DNA of 64,000 bases from the NCBI GenBank assembly GCA_963930655.1, contig OZ005609.1, positions 9,344,501 to 9,408,500 on the forward strand, written 5' to 3'. This DNA comes from Myrica gale (lineage: Eukaryota; Streptophyta; Magnoliopsida; Fagales; Myricaceae). Position 1 is the stretch's first letter; every line of letters begins with the position of its first letter. Positions 1-10,430 of this stretch are shown one piece after another. The position numbers and the translations under genes were made by a program. The notes under the pieces were generated by a model. It was not told where the DNA came from. It saw only the letters and a program-made list of their open reading frames with translations, and did not search any database.

Positions 1-9
1 GGGGGTGAT

Positions 10-612
10 TTAGCGCATCATAATTCTGAACTCGTCGAAGCTGAGAACGCCGTCTCCATTGAGATCGTACATTCGGATCATGCCCCTACAATCCTCTATG
101 GATTTCGAGTCGCCCAATCGACTTAACATTCTCTTCAAGCTTTTTGGGGTGATGCACCCGGACCCCTCCATGTCATACCTTGCAAAAGCCTCTCTGAGCG
201 CGATATCCTCCTCTTCTCCGCTCGTCTCCATTAACTTCTGGAATTCCTCGAAGTCCAGCAGCCCATCCCCGTTCAAATCAGATACCTTCACGGCTGCCTC
301 AGCCTCATCCATGGACAACGTGCCCCCCACAGTCGTCACGCAACTCTGCAACTCGGCTGGAGATATTTTACCATCCCCATTCTCGTCAAAGTAATCGAAT
401 ACCCTTTGGAGCTCACTGCAGTATTTGCTTGTACTGGAATCAGCTGACAGAGAACGTTTTCCCGTCTTTCTTGAAGACAGCTTTCGACGTAATCTTCCCA
501 AAGCTGATTTCGGAGAGGATAACTTAGATGTTCTGTCCATTGAATGACGAGGAGAAGAACAAGAAGAACAAGAAGCTGCATCCTGTGCAGTTTTCGTGAT
601 GAAACCCGCCAT
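10..612 (-). CDS. CML41-like: Calmodulin-like protein, CML41-like (EF-hand Ca2+ sensor)
   Basis: A single uninterrupted 200-aa reading frame with no intron. Four EF-hand loops are visible: residues 76-87 (DENGDGKISPAE), 112-123 (DLNGDGLLDFEE), 147-158 (DMEGSGCITPKS) and 183-194 (DLNGDGVLSFDE). Loops 1, 2 and 4 have the canonical Asp at position 1 and Glu at position 12. Loop 3 ends in Ser and has lost the acidic ligand, so it is probably weak or silent. The first 65 residues are Ser/Arg/Lys-rich with no EF-hand, as in Arabidopsis CML41, and the 'GSGCITPK' stretch before the last pair is typical of that protein. CML41 is known as a calcium sensor linked to plasmodesmata and immunity; transfer of that role here is inference. 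The ATG at 612 is the first in frame before the EF-hands and follows a plausible promoter. A neighbouring CML subgroup remains possible. Confidence 0.9.
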   Translation of the reverse strand: MAGFITKTAQDAASCSSCSSPRHSMDRTSKLSSPKSALGRLRRKLSSRKTGKRSLSADSSTSKYCSELQRVFDYFDENGDGKISPAELQSCVTTVGGTLSMDEAEAAVKVSDLNGDGLLDFEEFQKLMETSGEEEDIALREAFARYDMEGSGCITPKSLKRMLSRLGDSKSIEDCRGMIRMYDLNGDGVLSFDEFRIMMR

Positions 613-818
613 GCTGTTGCTAAACTGGCTGAATGTGCCCGAACTTGAAAATGGTCGCGCGAAAGTAGGTTCGCTCTTTCTATACGGATTGCAGGAGTGG
701 AGAACGCAAAAGGAAAGTGGAATTGGAAAGTCTTAGAAGGGGAAGAAGAAATAACTCTCACTGTGTGTGCACCTGAACTTGGACTCAGTTGAATGGATAT
801 AGTTGGCTCTTCGCCTTG

Positions 819-830
819 CTATATATATGG
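819..830 (-). promoter_or_regulatory. Probable TATA box of the CML41-like gene
   Basis: On the minus strand this reads CCATATATATAG, about 207 bp upstream of the ATG at 612. A start site some 30 bp downstream would give a 5' leader of roughly 175 nt, reasonable for a plant gene. Inferred from motif and distance only. Confidence 0.45.
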
Positions 831-2275
831 AGAGCTGACAAGCAGTTGGAAGGAAAAAACGGGAAATGAATTTATAAAACTCTAGAAAAGGTAGGATAAG
901 ATTAAAATAGTGAGTACGTATGATGTCGTGTGGGGATATGGTTGGAAGTGTTGCAGAGAACACGGTTTTAGGTAAGCCAATACCTCGGCTCAATCTGTTA
1001 CGGACGGCCGGCTGTTTTTATAATTGTTTTGGGATTCAGCGAAGCGCGTGAGGTTAGTTTCCTGGTTGCCGGGGGGGATTCCGGCTTATCCTTCTGGGCA
1101 CTTCTGGAATTTTATCTTTTGACTATCTTTTTCCTTTGTTTGACTATTTGGCCTGGGAGTGGGGGACCCAACTGCAATTATTCTCGTTATCGCAATCACT
1201 GACGTGGAGAGCAGTGTTTTTGCAGTTAAGGATATATTAAAAAAATAAATATATTAAGTTTTTAATAATGCGATCGTAATTAAGGGTACGCTTGTTTACA
1301 AAATTTTGTAGAATATTTTTAAAATTTTAATAATTTTTCAAATGTTAAAGTTTACTAAGATTTGTGACAAATTTGAAGTGTATGTGTAAAAGTTAGAAAG
1401 TTTGAAGTATATTTGTTTTGTTGGAAATTTTAGTCAAACAAACATGTCCAAAATTACAGGTAGAATATGCAAATTCGCTTTTTTCTCTTTACTTAGATGT
1501 ATATATCTCATGTCCTTACTATTGACGCTGGACAGAATAGAGATTATTCTGTAGGCTAGACAAAAGGCAATTTGCGAATAAGGGAAAGAGAGAATTTCGA
1601 CCCAAAGAATTCAGAAACACTCTGGATTCAATAAAATTCGTAATAATCAGGAATAAATCGAAATAACCCACGAGCCGGGTTAAAATAACTGAAAAATCGA
1701 CCAATAATAGAATTTTGCCAAAAATAGCAAAACCCTAAAAATCTTACCAAAACGAAATACGGAAAGAAATAAAGTGATTGCCAAAAATCTGGCCCAAATC
1801 GGGTTAAGAATTATTTCCTAATCGACAAAAAGGAAATTACTATAAATAGCAAAAATTAACTAAAAATAGAGATTTGAAAAGGAAATCAGCAGATTTGGAG
1901 CTCGAAACGAGGTGCACCGAGCGTGGCTTGGTGGCTATGACGTGCGCGCCGAAAAGAGCTTTCCGAATTGGAGGGCGCGAATCGGACACCTGTTTGACTC
2001 GGTTGGGGGGCGCGAATCGGACAACTGCCCCAATTAGGCTAAATCAGGATTTCTTGCCATGTTTGACTCGGATCCTCCTGCATCAACTATAAGAGTAAAT
2101 ATGAAAATATTATTCTACTTTACCATCTGTTTAATACAATGTTTTTTAATTAAGAGATTCGGTGGATTTCTCCATGCTCCCGACCCATTTAAATCTGAAT
2201 ATAATTATATGGCATTGGACACCTACAAAATAAACAATTTATCTCATAACCACACAATATTTTTGTTGCCCGTGC
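831..2275. other. Intergenic, AT-rich, no supported gene
   Basis: No convincing coding region. About 1284-1450 is an AT-rich MITE-like block: its left edge has GCTTGTTTACAAAATTTT and its right edge, read in reverse, GTTTGTTTGACTAAAATTT, so the ends are roughly inverted repeats. A similar unit lies near 34.82-35.01 kb. The short frames between 1519 and 2092 show no domain. Confidence 0.4.
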
Positions 2276-2688
2276 TAGGGCTGAACAAAACCGGACAGCA
2301 GACCGGACAGGACCGGATTTGCGGTCCGGTCCGGGTCACAAAATTATGAAATGCGGTCCGGACCGGACCGCATTTCATAAATTTTTTTAAAATTTTTTTT
2401 TATTTTTATCTCTGCATTGCGCAGAGTGCACTGCGCAGTCAAATCAAGATTTTTTAAATTTAAAAAAAAAATTAAATACGCACTGCGCAGTTGCAAGTCA
2501 GTTCGAGATTTTTAATTTTTTTAAAAAAAATTAATCCGGTCTGGACCACTTAAAAAAGTGGTCCAGACCGGACCGCATTTTATAAAACTGGACCGGACCA
2601 CTTATAAGTGGTCCGGTCCGGTCCTTTAATATGAAGAAATCGGAAATGCGGTCCGAAAACCGGACCGCATTTCCAGTTTTCAGCCCTA
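2276..2688. mobile_element. hAT-type MITE with 8-bp target duplication
   Basis: A 413-bp element begins TAGGGCTGAA and ends CAGCCCTA, so the ends are inverted repeats. It is flanked on both sides by the identical 8-bp sequence GCCCGTGC (2268-2275 and 2689-2696), the target duplication length of hAT transposons. The interior is a near-palindrome of repeated CCGGACCG/CGGTCCGG motifs that could fold into a hairpin. It has no coding capacity and so depends on a transposase from elsewhere. The same terminal motif occurs in elements at 14954-15292 and 42415-46426. Confidence 0.88.
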
Positions 2689-2696
2689 GCCCGTGC

Positions 2697-3128
2697 TGAA
2701 TAGCCAACTAAAGCAGAGTCAAATTCCGAAGAGGTTAGCATGGGACTCATCACATCTATGATCTTTCATTTAAATTAGTTTCAGTTTAATTCTTGTAAAG
2801 AATTGAACGCGAGACGTGTGCATCTAATAATACACAGTCCTGAGGTTACCTTGTCACTGAGGCAACTAGTGGCAGAACTAAGACTTAATCTTGGAGTAGC
2901 GAATTAAGATGTCTTACTAATCTCCTCTTCTTCTTCTTCTTCTTTTTGTACCCAAAGTAAGTTAAATCTTTCGTGCAAAATATATATATACATTAATCAA
3001 TATTAACAAATATTGTCATGCATGTCCATCAATTTAGTAATACATAGCACCCATCTCATCCAGAGCAAAACGAATTAAAAAAAATACTTAAAAAAGAGGA
3101 TCAGAAAAATTATATATTATGAGTTTTA
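2697..3128. other. Intergenic, no supported gene
   Basis: AT-rich, with a short CTT/TTC run near 2925-2945 and a short AT run near 2980. Nothing else seen. Confidence 0.4.
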
Positions 3129-4265
3129 GGGTCTGTTTATTTAACCGCATAATAAAATCAGTAAAACAATTTACTTGCTTTCCGGTATTTGAGATGCAAT
3201 TGAAAATGAGATCAATTGAAAATCTTTTAAAGTCAACTAAAAACTTCTCTTCTTTTCCAGAAAATAAACTAACCCCAAATTTTTCGGAAACCAAACTTCA
3301 TTTTTTTACTTCCTCTCCCCGACATTTCCAGCCCTCACCCCACCCCACACCCCGACGTTTTCAAATTGTTTCTCTCTCTCCCCCTCTTTCCCACTCAAGC
3401 TCATCGATCTCCGAATCAAGAAACACGAAAAGCCCTAGATTCGGGGTTGTAGTTGGGATCTCTACTGTCTACGCAATTCACTGTAAGAACTTCAAATTTT
3501 TTTCTTCGGTAGATTCGTTTCACTTTGCCGACGTGTGAACATTTTCTCGATCCCCCTGGTTGAGCTCTGTTAGACGCACTTGGATTGAGATTTCGACCCA
3601 GTTCTGTTTCAATGGGTATTTCAACCCAGATCTGTTTCAATGGGGATTTCGACCCAGATCTGTGACAACACACCTTGAGTTTTGAAATTTTTGAATGCCA
3701 CCGGTAACAAAACCGTATGTTGGTTTGTATGGGGATGTGAGAGAGTCGACAAGGATGGAGAGAAGGGGAAGGGAGGAATTGGGGGTGGCTTAGGCGGAGA
3801 TAAAAACAATACATTTGATGAATTATTCATCAATAGGAAAATAAGCAAGCTCCAAAGTACAAAAGCACTAGGTACAATGAAACTGCTATCATCTCATGAA
3901 AGTGGTTCTAGAATCCAGTATCCTCATGAACGTCTCGAAGCACACCAGATCATGAGAAGGAACTGCGTCACATGGATTGCTTCGGGACAGAGGTCCCTGA
4001 TCTTATGTGGTGCATTTACTAGTAGCATCCAAGCCAAGAACCCTGGAGTCATTAGTTTTTTCATACGTAACTCAATTGTAGATGATTCTCTTAGCTCTCA
4101 AATTTCTGAGTCTAAAATCTTGAAATTGGAGATATATTCAAGCTGAGAAAGAACTTGCTGCAGGAAATCTTGAACTTTGGCCACCTTCTTGGTTGCTTTG
4201 AGCCTTTGCTTATGCTGGCTAGCTTTCGTAGGCTGGTAGCTTCTGTTGGGTTGTAAGCTGCTCTG

Positions 4266-4499
4266 TGAAAGGATTTCTTCTTTCAAGCTTGTAGGATTGT
4301 TATCTTTGCAAGCTTTGTCATAGAAGCAGCTTAATGTCTATAGCAATACCCGAACATGTCTCTTTCTGTACCACTGACCTTTTGAAAGGATTTCTTCTTT
4401 CAAGCTTGTAGGATTGTTATCTTTGCAAGCTCTGTCATAGAAGCAACTTAATGTCTATAGCAATACCCGAACATGTCTCTTTCTGTACCACTGACCTTT
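4266..4499. repeat. Tandem duplication, two 117-bp units
   Basis: The segment from 4266 is repeated at 4383 with an offset of 117 bp and only a few differences. Each copy begins TGAAAGGATTTCTTC and ends near CTGACCTTTTG. A second, more diverged tandem duplication follows at about 4650-4795, around the phrase TTGATGTTTTAGAGGA. Confidence 0.85.
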
Positions 4500-5389
4500 T
4501 GCTTGTTGGGAAATGAGCTCCCAAATTTATCATGAAGATATCATAGCTCTGGACCCTCGTTAAAGGTAAACTCCAAAAGTGTTTATATAGTTAATTTTCA
4601 AGTTTTTGTATCATAGCGTACAACAAATCAGAGCTCCCAAGTTTTTATTAGGATGGCTTGTTTATGTGCTTGTTGTGTGTTTAGCCTTAGTACTTGGACC
4701 TTGATGTTTTAGAGGATGACTTGTTTATGTGTATGTTATGTGTTTAGCATTAGTATTTGGACCTATTTGACCTTGATGTTTTAGAGGACGGCTTGTTTGT
4801 GGTTTATGGATTTGTTTTTCTTTATTGCAGTTTCTGGTTTTTTTACTGTAATTGATGTTGATTTTATATGGTAGTCTTATAACATTGGTTCTGCTTTTTG
4901 CTTATTATTTCCCCTGCAAGGAATCAGAATTAATGCTTAGGACATTCGCAAAAAACGGAAGTGGTTTGCTTTAAGTTAAGTGTATTGTTTGTTGAAGGGT
5001 CGATACAGGGAGACATGTAAATGTGACAACCTCTTTCTTTATATGAAGGTATTTCAGAAAGTGTAGTTAGAAATAATTTGGATTTAACCTTGATACCTAA
5101 TAGTTTGTTTTTCTTCCTTGTTGGTAAATACTCATTGAATAGCCTGTAATCTGTTTGATATGGCATGCTTGTTGAGTTAGCTTATTAACTTTGTCAATCT
5201 AAGTTTTGTGTTTCATTACATGACTACTGTAAGCTCCCTTACCCTCCATTTACACAACAGATACTTTTACCTGCATTATTTCCTAAGTGTTCTTTAAAGT
5301 TGGCTTGGTATGAGCTTAAAGAGAGACAAAAAAAAAGACAGGAAAATAAATTGCACATATTATAGGATAGATTTCTTCGCAGCCAATCG

Positions 5390-5500
5390 CAGGACTATGT
5401 AGATGACAGAGTTTGGGATCAGGGATAAAGCACTGGCCACCGTGCAAGAGAGGCATGTCTTTCCAGTACCTCGAGCATCAGGAAAGAACCCATGCACTAC
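5390..5500 (-). pseudogene. Scrap resembling a P-loop (DnaX/STICHEL-like) ATPase
   Basis: One minus-strand frame reads DARGTGKTCLSCTVASAL, close to the 'GPRGTGKTS-AR-FA-ALNC' Walker A region of plant STICHEL-type DnaX-like ATPases. The flanking sequence has stops in that frame. Only about 20 residues support the assignment, so chance similarity to any P-loop protein is possible. Confidence 0.25.
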
Positions 5501-6579
5501 AATTTGGGCCCTCTAGAACTCACTTTACCAAGGGGATCACTTAATACACCTTCCCAATCGTGATTACTGAACCAACTCCTCTAGTCAGATGGAAAAATAG
5601 GATTTTCAAAAGAAGGCCACAAATGTTGTTAGATGAGATGTTTTGCATCATTGATGTGATGCCACAATGACATGCCACTAATGCATCAATATTTTTATTA
5701 TGTGAATTATTGAAGTCACAGATAAACAACCTCATCTGAAACTTGTTGCAAAGTACTAAGGAATTCTTTGCGTAAAAACAGGCTGGTATTTTGGATACAT
5801 TGGACCAGTAACTAAACTTGTCACGCCATAAACTAAGAGTACAGTGTGATTTTCTGTCTTCTTTCTATGAGTTAGCTTACTATTGGCCTAATGCTAAGAC
5901 CTGCTGCAGTGTCAAAAGAAAGGGACAAGGGAGCTCCTTAAGCACCCTGCTCTTGTCTCTCTTTTAGAATTAGCTACAACTTCTTTCTAGTATTCACTAG
6001 AATTAGATTTACTTTTCAAGTTTTTGTGTCGATAACAGAAATTTTTGTGTTGATAACATAGGATCACAAATAACTCACAGCATTATTAAATGACTGTGGA
6101 TAAAATTATTTCATAAAAATGAATATTGAAAATACGTAAATCATTAGATATGTCAAACATCAAAAAATATTTTCTTGAAAATATTTTACAATAATAGCCA
6201 AACGCTGAAAATGAGATTGTTTTCTTGAAAATGTTTCAATAAAAAACTTTTTACATAAAACAATAGTTTTACAGCCAAACAAACGGACCCTTAGAAGATA
6301 TATTTATTTATTTTTCGAAAATCTTAGAGCAATTGTTGAGCTTTAACAAAAATTCAAGTTTTTATTAGACTTGGGAGTTGGATTTTTTTAAAGAGTTAAA
6401 AGATGATTTATTTAAAACTTTTTATATTTTTATGTTTGCAAAGTACAGATAAGTGTATTAGGGTTAGGGTTGTCTCTGTATTGTCCTTATGTTTATTGAA
6501 TATTTTTTTTTTGGGGGGAGGGGGTTGGGGCTAAGGGAAATCGGACAACAATAAGGATTTTTGCAAAAGTTTTGGGGGC

Positions 6580-6873
6580 GAAACAGGGGTGGTGTTAGTG
6601 TTGTGAAAAAAATGTTAGATTTTATAAAAGTTGTGAATATTTATGTTGAATAGTGTTTTATACGTGCTTTGTGTAAAGTGGATAAATAAATGATTTGATT
6701 TAATTGTTTAATAAAAAAATATTAGAATTATGTGAAAAAATATAGAGAGAAAATTTGTATTAATAAAAAATTAAAAAAATGTTGAAGATTGTTTTAAATT
6801 TTTAAGATATTCGATGATATTTGTGTGAATAAATTTAATTCTTAGAAAAAAGTTTGAAAACAAACATGCCCAC
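6580..6873. mobile_element. AT-rich MITE, copy A
   Basis: A block of about 290 bp that shares extended similarity with the reverse complement of 7554-7862. Shared words include GTTGTGAA, TATGTTGAATAGT, AATGATTTGAT and TTGTTTAATAAAAAAATATT. The right edge AAACAAACATGCCC resembles the ends of other MITEs here. No coding capacity; boundaries approximate. Confidence 0.6.
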
Positions 6874-6959
6874 GATTTACATAAAATTGGTAGTAAGCAA
6901 ACACGTTAATTGAATCTTTTTATATGATTCGGACCAAAAGCAAAAAAAAGTCAAACTGT

Positions 6960-7260
6960 TGGGTCAGTGGTAGTGTAGTTGATTTGTTTTGTCAAATTAA
7001 TAAAAAGGAAAGATGCACGTGAGAGCGGTGACAGGGCTGCTTACGTATGGCCGCGTGTCGTGCTGATTGCGTGGCCGTGAGTCAGGACACGCTCTCACCG
7101 TGAGAGATATTTATGGGGGAAAGGCTTCGAGAATCAAGGTCAAGGATCTTGAATAATCCCGATTTTCATGTGAAGAAGGTCAGGGCCATCGTCATCCAGC
7201 CAGAGCTAGCTGCCTGTTTTCACGGACCATAGATTCACTGCGAATTATTCAGCTGATTAG
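6960..7260. other. GC-richer island between MITEs, no gene
   Basis: This short stretch contrasts with its AT-rich surroundings. It contains CACGTG (G-box core) at about 7016-7021 and a pair of arms, GTGAGAGCGGTGA and TCTCACCGTGAGAG, that could fold together. No reading frame is recognisable. It may be a remnant promoter or a small foldback sequence. Confidence 0.3.
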
Positions 7261-7261
7261 T

Positions 7262-7532
7262 CAAAGATCATCATCTATTATAAAATTGAGAAAACTAAAA
7301 TTTTATTGAGTTTTGTGTGAAAGTATTGAATATAGTATAATTTTATAAAAATAAAGAGAGAAAATTATAATTTTATGAAAGTTGTGAGAATGGTAAAAAA
7401 CAAATAATTTGGGTGAATATTTGTATATTTATTATAATAAAAAGAGACGAAAAATAATGAGATTATTTTATTTAATAAAAAATTTAAAACAATGAAATTT
7501 GATTGATGGTTGTTTGTTCGCAAACGCGTCCA
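7262..7532. mobile_element. AT-rich MITE-like block, copy C
   Basis: An AT-rich block ending GTTGTTTGTTCGCAAACGCGTCC, with internal words (AAAGAGAGAAAATTATAA, TAATAAAAAATTTAAAA) like those of the blocks at 6580-6873 and 7554-7862. No target duplication found. Confidence 0.4.
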
Positions 7533-7553
7533 AATCCAATGGGTACCTGATCA

Positions 7554-7862
7554 GGGGTATGTTCGTTTTTACCATATTTTCAGGATTCTAAGTATATTCA
7601 CAATTCTACCACCGAACATATTCAGAATTCAAACACAAAAATCAATACATTTTACACAATCTCCAACAACTTTTTAATTTTTTATTCAACATAAATTTTC
7701 CCTCTCTATACTTTTTCAGATAACTCCAATATTTTTTTATTAAACAATTACATCAAATCATTTCTCTCTCTACTTTACACAAACACCAATAAAATACTAT
7801 TCAACATAAAAATTCACAACTTCTCTAAAATCCTACATTTTTTCTCAAAACGAACATCACCC
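7554..7862. mobile_element. AT-rich MITE, copy B (inverted relative to copy A)
   Basis: The left end GGGGTATGTTCGTTTTTACC and the reverse of the right end GGGTGATGTTCGTTTTGAG form imperfect inverted repeats. The interior matches the reverse complement of 6580-6873. It is non-coding. With copy A it makes an inverted pair flanking the 7.0-7.5 kb segment. Confidence 0.6.
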
Positions 7863-9235
7863 TGGTTCTTGGTTGACTAGAGAACACATTTTCGTTGACG
7901 GAGGAAAATTTGAGAACGACTAAATTTTCGTTTTTGGACAAATTATATGCGATAGATAAAATTAAATTTGAATCTTTTTTAAGTCGTGCGTTTCTCAAAT
8001 GAGTTATATTTATTATAACTCATTGAAGATCGGAAATAGCGATTTGTTATTATTATTTATTAAAAATTATAAAAAAACATAAAAAACAATAAAGGTTTTA
8101 GTTTATTTTGCTATATTTTACTTTCTGTAAAACGTTTTTCATACTTTCGATTATATCATAGAGCCTTTAAAATACAATCAACTGAAATTTAATTTGGTCA
8201 GTAGTAAAACATAGCTTTCACTTTTTTAAAAGTGTCTTACATTCTAAAACAAGTGAATATTTTTTTATGAACGGTCTTTCTCAACCTTAAAGGGGTAAAA
8301 ACTCGCTGACTCAACCTCCCGACTCGAAACATACCAAAACAGGTTAAGTTACATGGGGTCAGATTTTGAAGCATGAATCCGAGAGAAATCGGGCTCAACC
8401 TCAGGTATCTAACACAATTTTTTTTCCCTTATACCCTTAACGAGAAACGACACAGTTTTATTCACTTTTAAGTGTTTTATTTTATAACCTGACTCGAAAT
8501 CGAAGCATTCAAACGAATCAAATCCAGACGATTTTAATTTTTTTCGAGGTCAGGTTGCAAACTTCTCCCCCACCCCCCGATTGCCTTTGATTCGGGGTAG
8601 TGGAAACTCAACCTCAAACCCGATTTGAGCAATCCTATGGCCAGTTTCTAGCTAAACACTGGAAAATACCTCTTTCATTCTACATATGTCATTTGATTGA
8701 TTGATTTTATTTTATTTGAAATTGATGTTAAGAATTAAGTATATTAATCATATAAGATTACGAAATATACATGCGACATACATTAAAAAATATTTTTAGA
8801 AAAAATATTTAATGTAATAATCAAACACCATAAATTAGAATATTTTATTGAAACCTAATCATTTGAAACTACTTTTTTTTTTAGAAAAAAAACTTAAAGT
8901 TGAAACAAACGGAGTTAAAAAAAATCACCTGAAGAAAATACATTTTTTGAGTTTGGTTCGGCTAACAACAATTGATAGGAGGATCTTTATCCTGTGCTAT
9001 AAGAGGAATATGAGCTTGCCTTTCTTTCGTTGTACTAGTGTTTCCGAGTTGCCCAAATGGTGCACATCTTGTTGGCAGAATTTTGACGATCTAGCAGATT
9101 TGGAAACTTGCCACTCGGCCCTAGTCCTTGATTTATAAATAGCATCACTGCCAATCCACGTCTATCCGAGGGTTATTAAAAGTTGAAGCAATAAGGGGAG
9201 ACTGCTTCTTAAAGCATCAAATGGTTCATACGTTC
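7863..9235. other. Intergenic, AT-rich, no supported gene
   Basis: No recognisable protein in either strand. About 8640-8910 is AT-rich and MITE-like. The frame at 8848-9138 shows no domain and starts in poly-A/T sequence. Confidence 0.4.
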
Positions 9236-9479
9236 AATTTTTATGGAGTAAACTCATAGTTAGCCTCATATCTTTGGGGCAAAATTAAGTTACTACTTTT
9301 ATTTTTCAAACCAAAAATTTGGGACTCCTATGTTTCAAAATCACTCAATCCTCGCCTCCCGTTTAAATTCACCGTCAAATGAGACGATTTTTCGTAAAAT
9401 GACCAGAATGCCCTTGATAAGTGATTGGTGGATGACTAGACTGTCCTTGCTCTCTTTGTGTCCAGACGAAGACTAAAGT

Positions 9480-9712
9480 TTTTCTTCTTCATTTCCCGCC
9501 TCGACCGAAGCTCGTGGCTGCCTCTCTGGACGAGGAGGTGATCTCGCGGAAGGAGTTTATCAGGGCTTCGTTGTTGTCGTCGTTGTTTCTTGGGTATCGC
9601 TTTCCATTGCTGCAGAGAGACCCCCCGTTGTCAAAAGCTTTGAGCTTTGATCGGATTGCTCGGAGTACCCTGGTTTCTTGGTTATCTTTCTTTCTTTCCC
9701 TCTGCACATGTC
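9480..9712. pseudogene. Unassigned GC-rich captured segment in the Pack-MULE
   Basis: The segment is GC-rich like coding sequence, and both strands are open for over 60 codons. The plus frame reads LDEEVISRKEFIRASLLSSL, but I do not recognise a family. It directly abuts the CML-like fragment. It may be a third captured gene piece or 5'-leader sequence. Confidence 0.35.
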
Positions 9713-9715
9713 AGT

Positions 9716-10050
9716 AACCTCACCATCTTCTCAATCTCACCCATATCCCACCCTTTGTCCAATCCCAGGCAGTTTAACACCCTCTTCAACTCCACCGCCT
9801 CTATATATCCATTACCATCCTCGTCGAAAATCTTAAAGGCTTCATGCAGAAGCTCATTGCGTTTTGATACATCCTCCAAATCGCCAAACACTTCCTCCAC
9901 AGGGACTTCGTCTTCGTCGTCCAGGCCACCTTCACCCATTAGCTCAAAGCTCGACTCGTCTTCCTCAGAAGGAGTACTATATATCAAACCAAGCTTCTCC
10001 ACAACTCGCCTTGCATTCTCCTTCTTGATTCTTCCATTGTTTTGCATGCC
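9716..10050 (-). pseudogene. Captured CML45/46-like EF-hand gene fragment
   Basis: The minus-strand frame contains one complete EF-hand, AFKIFDEDGNGYIEAVELKR, followed by a second helix (RVLNCLGL) and then the start of the next hand, which stops being EF-like at about 9716. The preceding acidic linker and the 'LHEAFKIFDEDGNGYI' context fit plant CML45/46-type calcium-binding proteins. At least one EF-hand of the usual pair is missing, so it cannot be a full sensor. It lies in the same orientation as the bHLH fragment just upstream. It may be transcribed as a chimera, but that is inference. Confidence 0.7.
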
Positions 10051-10054
10051 AAGG

Positions 10055-10430
10055 ACAGCGGCATCTGCATGAGCCCTGACTCCCCTGCGCTGGCGCCGGC
10101 TCCGACCAGGGCCCTGGACATCAAGAGTTGCTGCTGGAAAATCATGGCAGCTGCCGCAGCCGCCGACTTTGCCGAGCCGCTAATCTGGTGGTTGCGGAGC
10201 TTGGAGGCGAGGTTGGCGAAGTCGTCGAACTGGAAACCAACATTGTTGTTGTCGGGGTTGGACGACGTCGTTTCGTCGGAAAGTTCTCTGGGCTTGAGGT
10301 CCGATGTTGGAAAATATTTGCTCCAAGAAGTCGTCATGGGAGGAGGGGTCGAAGTGAAAGTTTTGGACGTGAGGGTGGTGGTGGTGGTGCATCTGAGAGT
10401 TCTGGACCCCACACAACATATGTTTCGTCT
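10055..10430 (-). pseudogene. Captured N-terminal fragment of an LRL-type bHLH gene (bHLH66/69/82-like)
   Basis: Two adjacent minus-strand frames each match the N-terminal region of LRL1-3 type bHLH factors. The first has HHHHHPHVQNFHFDPSSHDD followed by FLEQIFSNI. The second has LKPRELSDETTSSNPDNNN, VGFQFDDFANLASKLRNHQI, an Ala-rich stretch, then QQQLLMSRALVGAG and GESGLMQMPLSL. The switch between the frames at about 10305-10340 coincides with loss of the usual 'LPSCSWPDL' part, so a small deletion shifted the frame. The bHLH DNA-binding domain is absent. The fragment joins the CML-like piece near 10055, where the fused frame continues only briefly. Confidence 0.7.

Larger units (their letters stand above)
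3129..6290. mobile_element. Candidate large non-autonomous inverted-repeat element with gene-like scraps
   Basis: The left edge reads GGGTCTGTTTATTTAACC. The right edge, read in reverse, is GGGTCCGTTTGTTTGGCTG, a terminus common in plant MULE- and hAT-like elements. Inside are gene-like stretches: a CT-rich leader-like block at 3300-3480 and exon-like sequence at 3840-4060, none with a protein I recognise. A P-loop-like scrap lies at 5390-5500. I found no clear target duplication, so the boundaries and class are tentative; this could equally be two separate AT-rich repeats flanking ordinary intergenic DNA. Confidence 0.35.

Noticed and set aside
3119-3538. A 139-codon open frame.
   Set aside because: Low-complexity CT-rich translation with no domain; looks like leader-type or repeat DNA.
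6465-6476. GGGTTAGGGTTG, resembling telomere repeats.
   Set aside because: Fewer than two units and no array.
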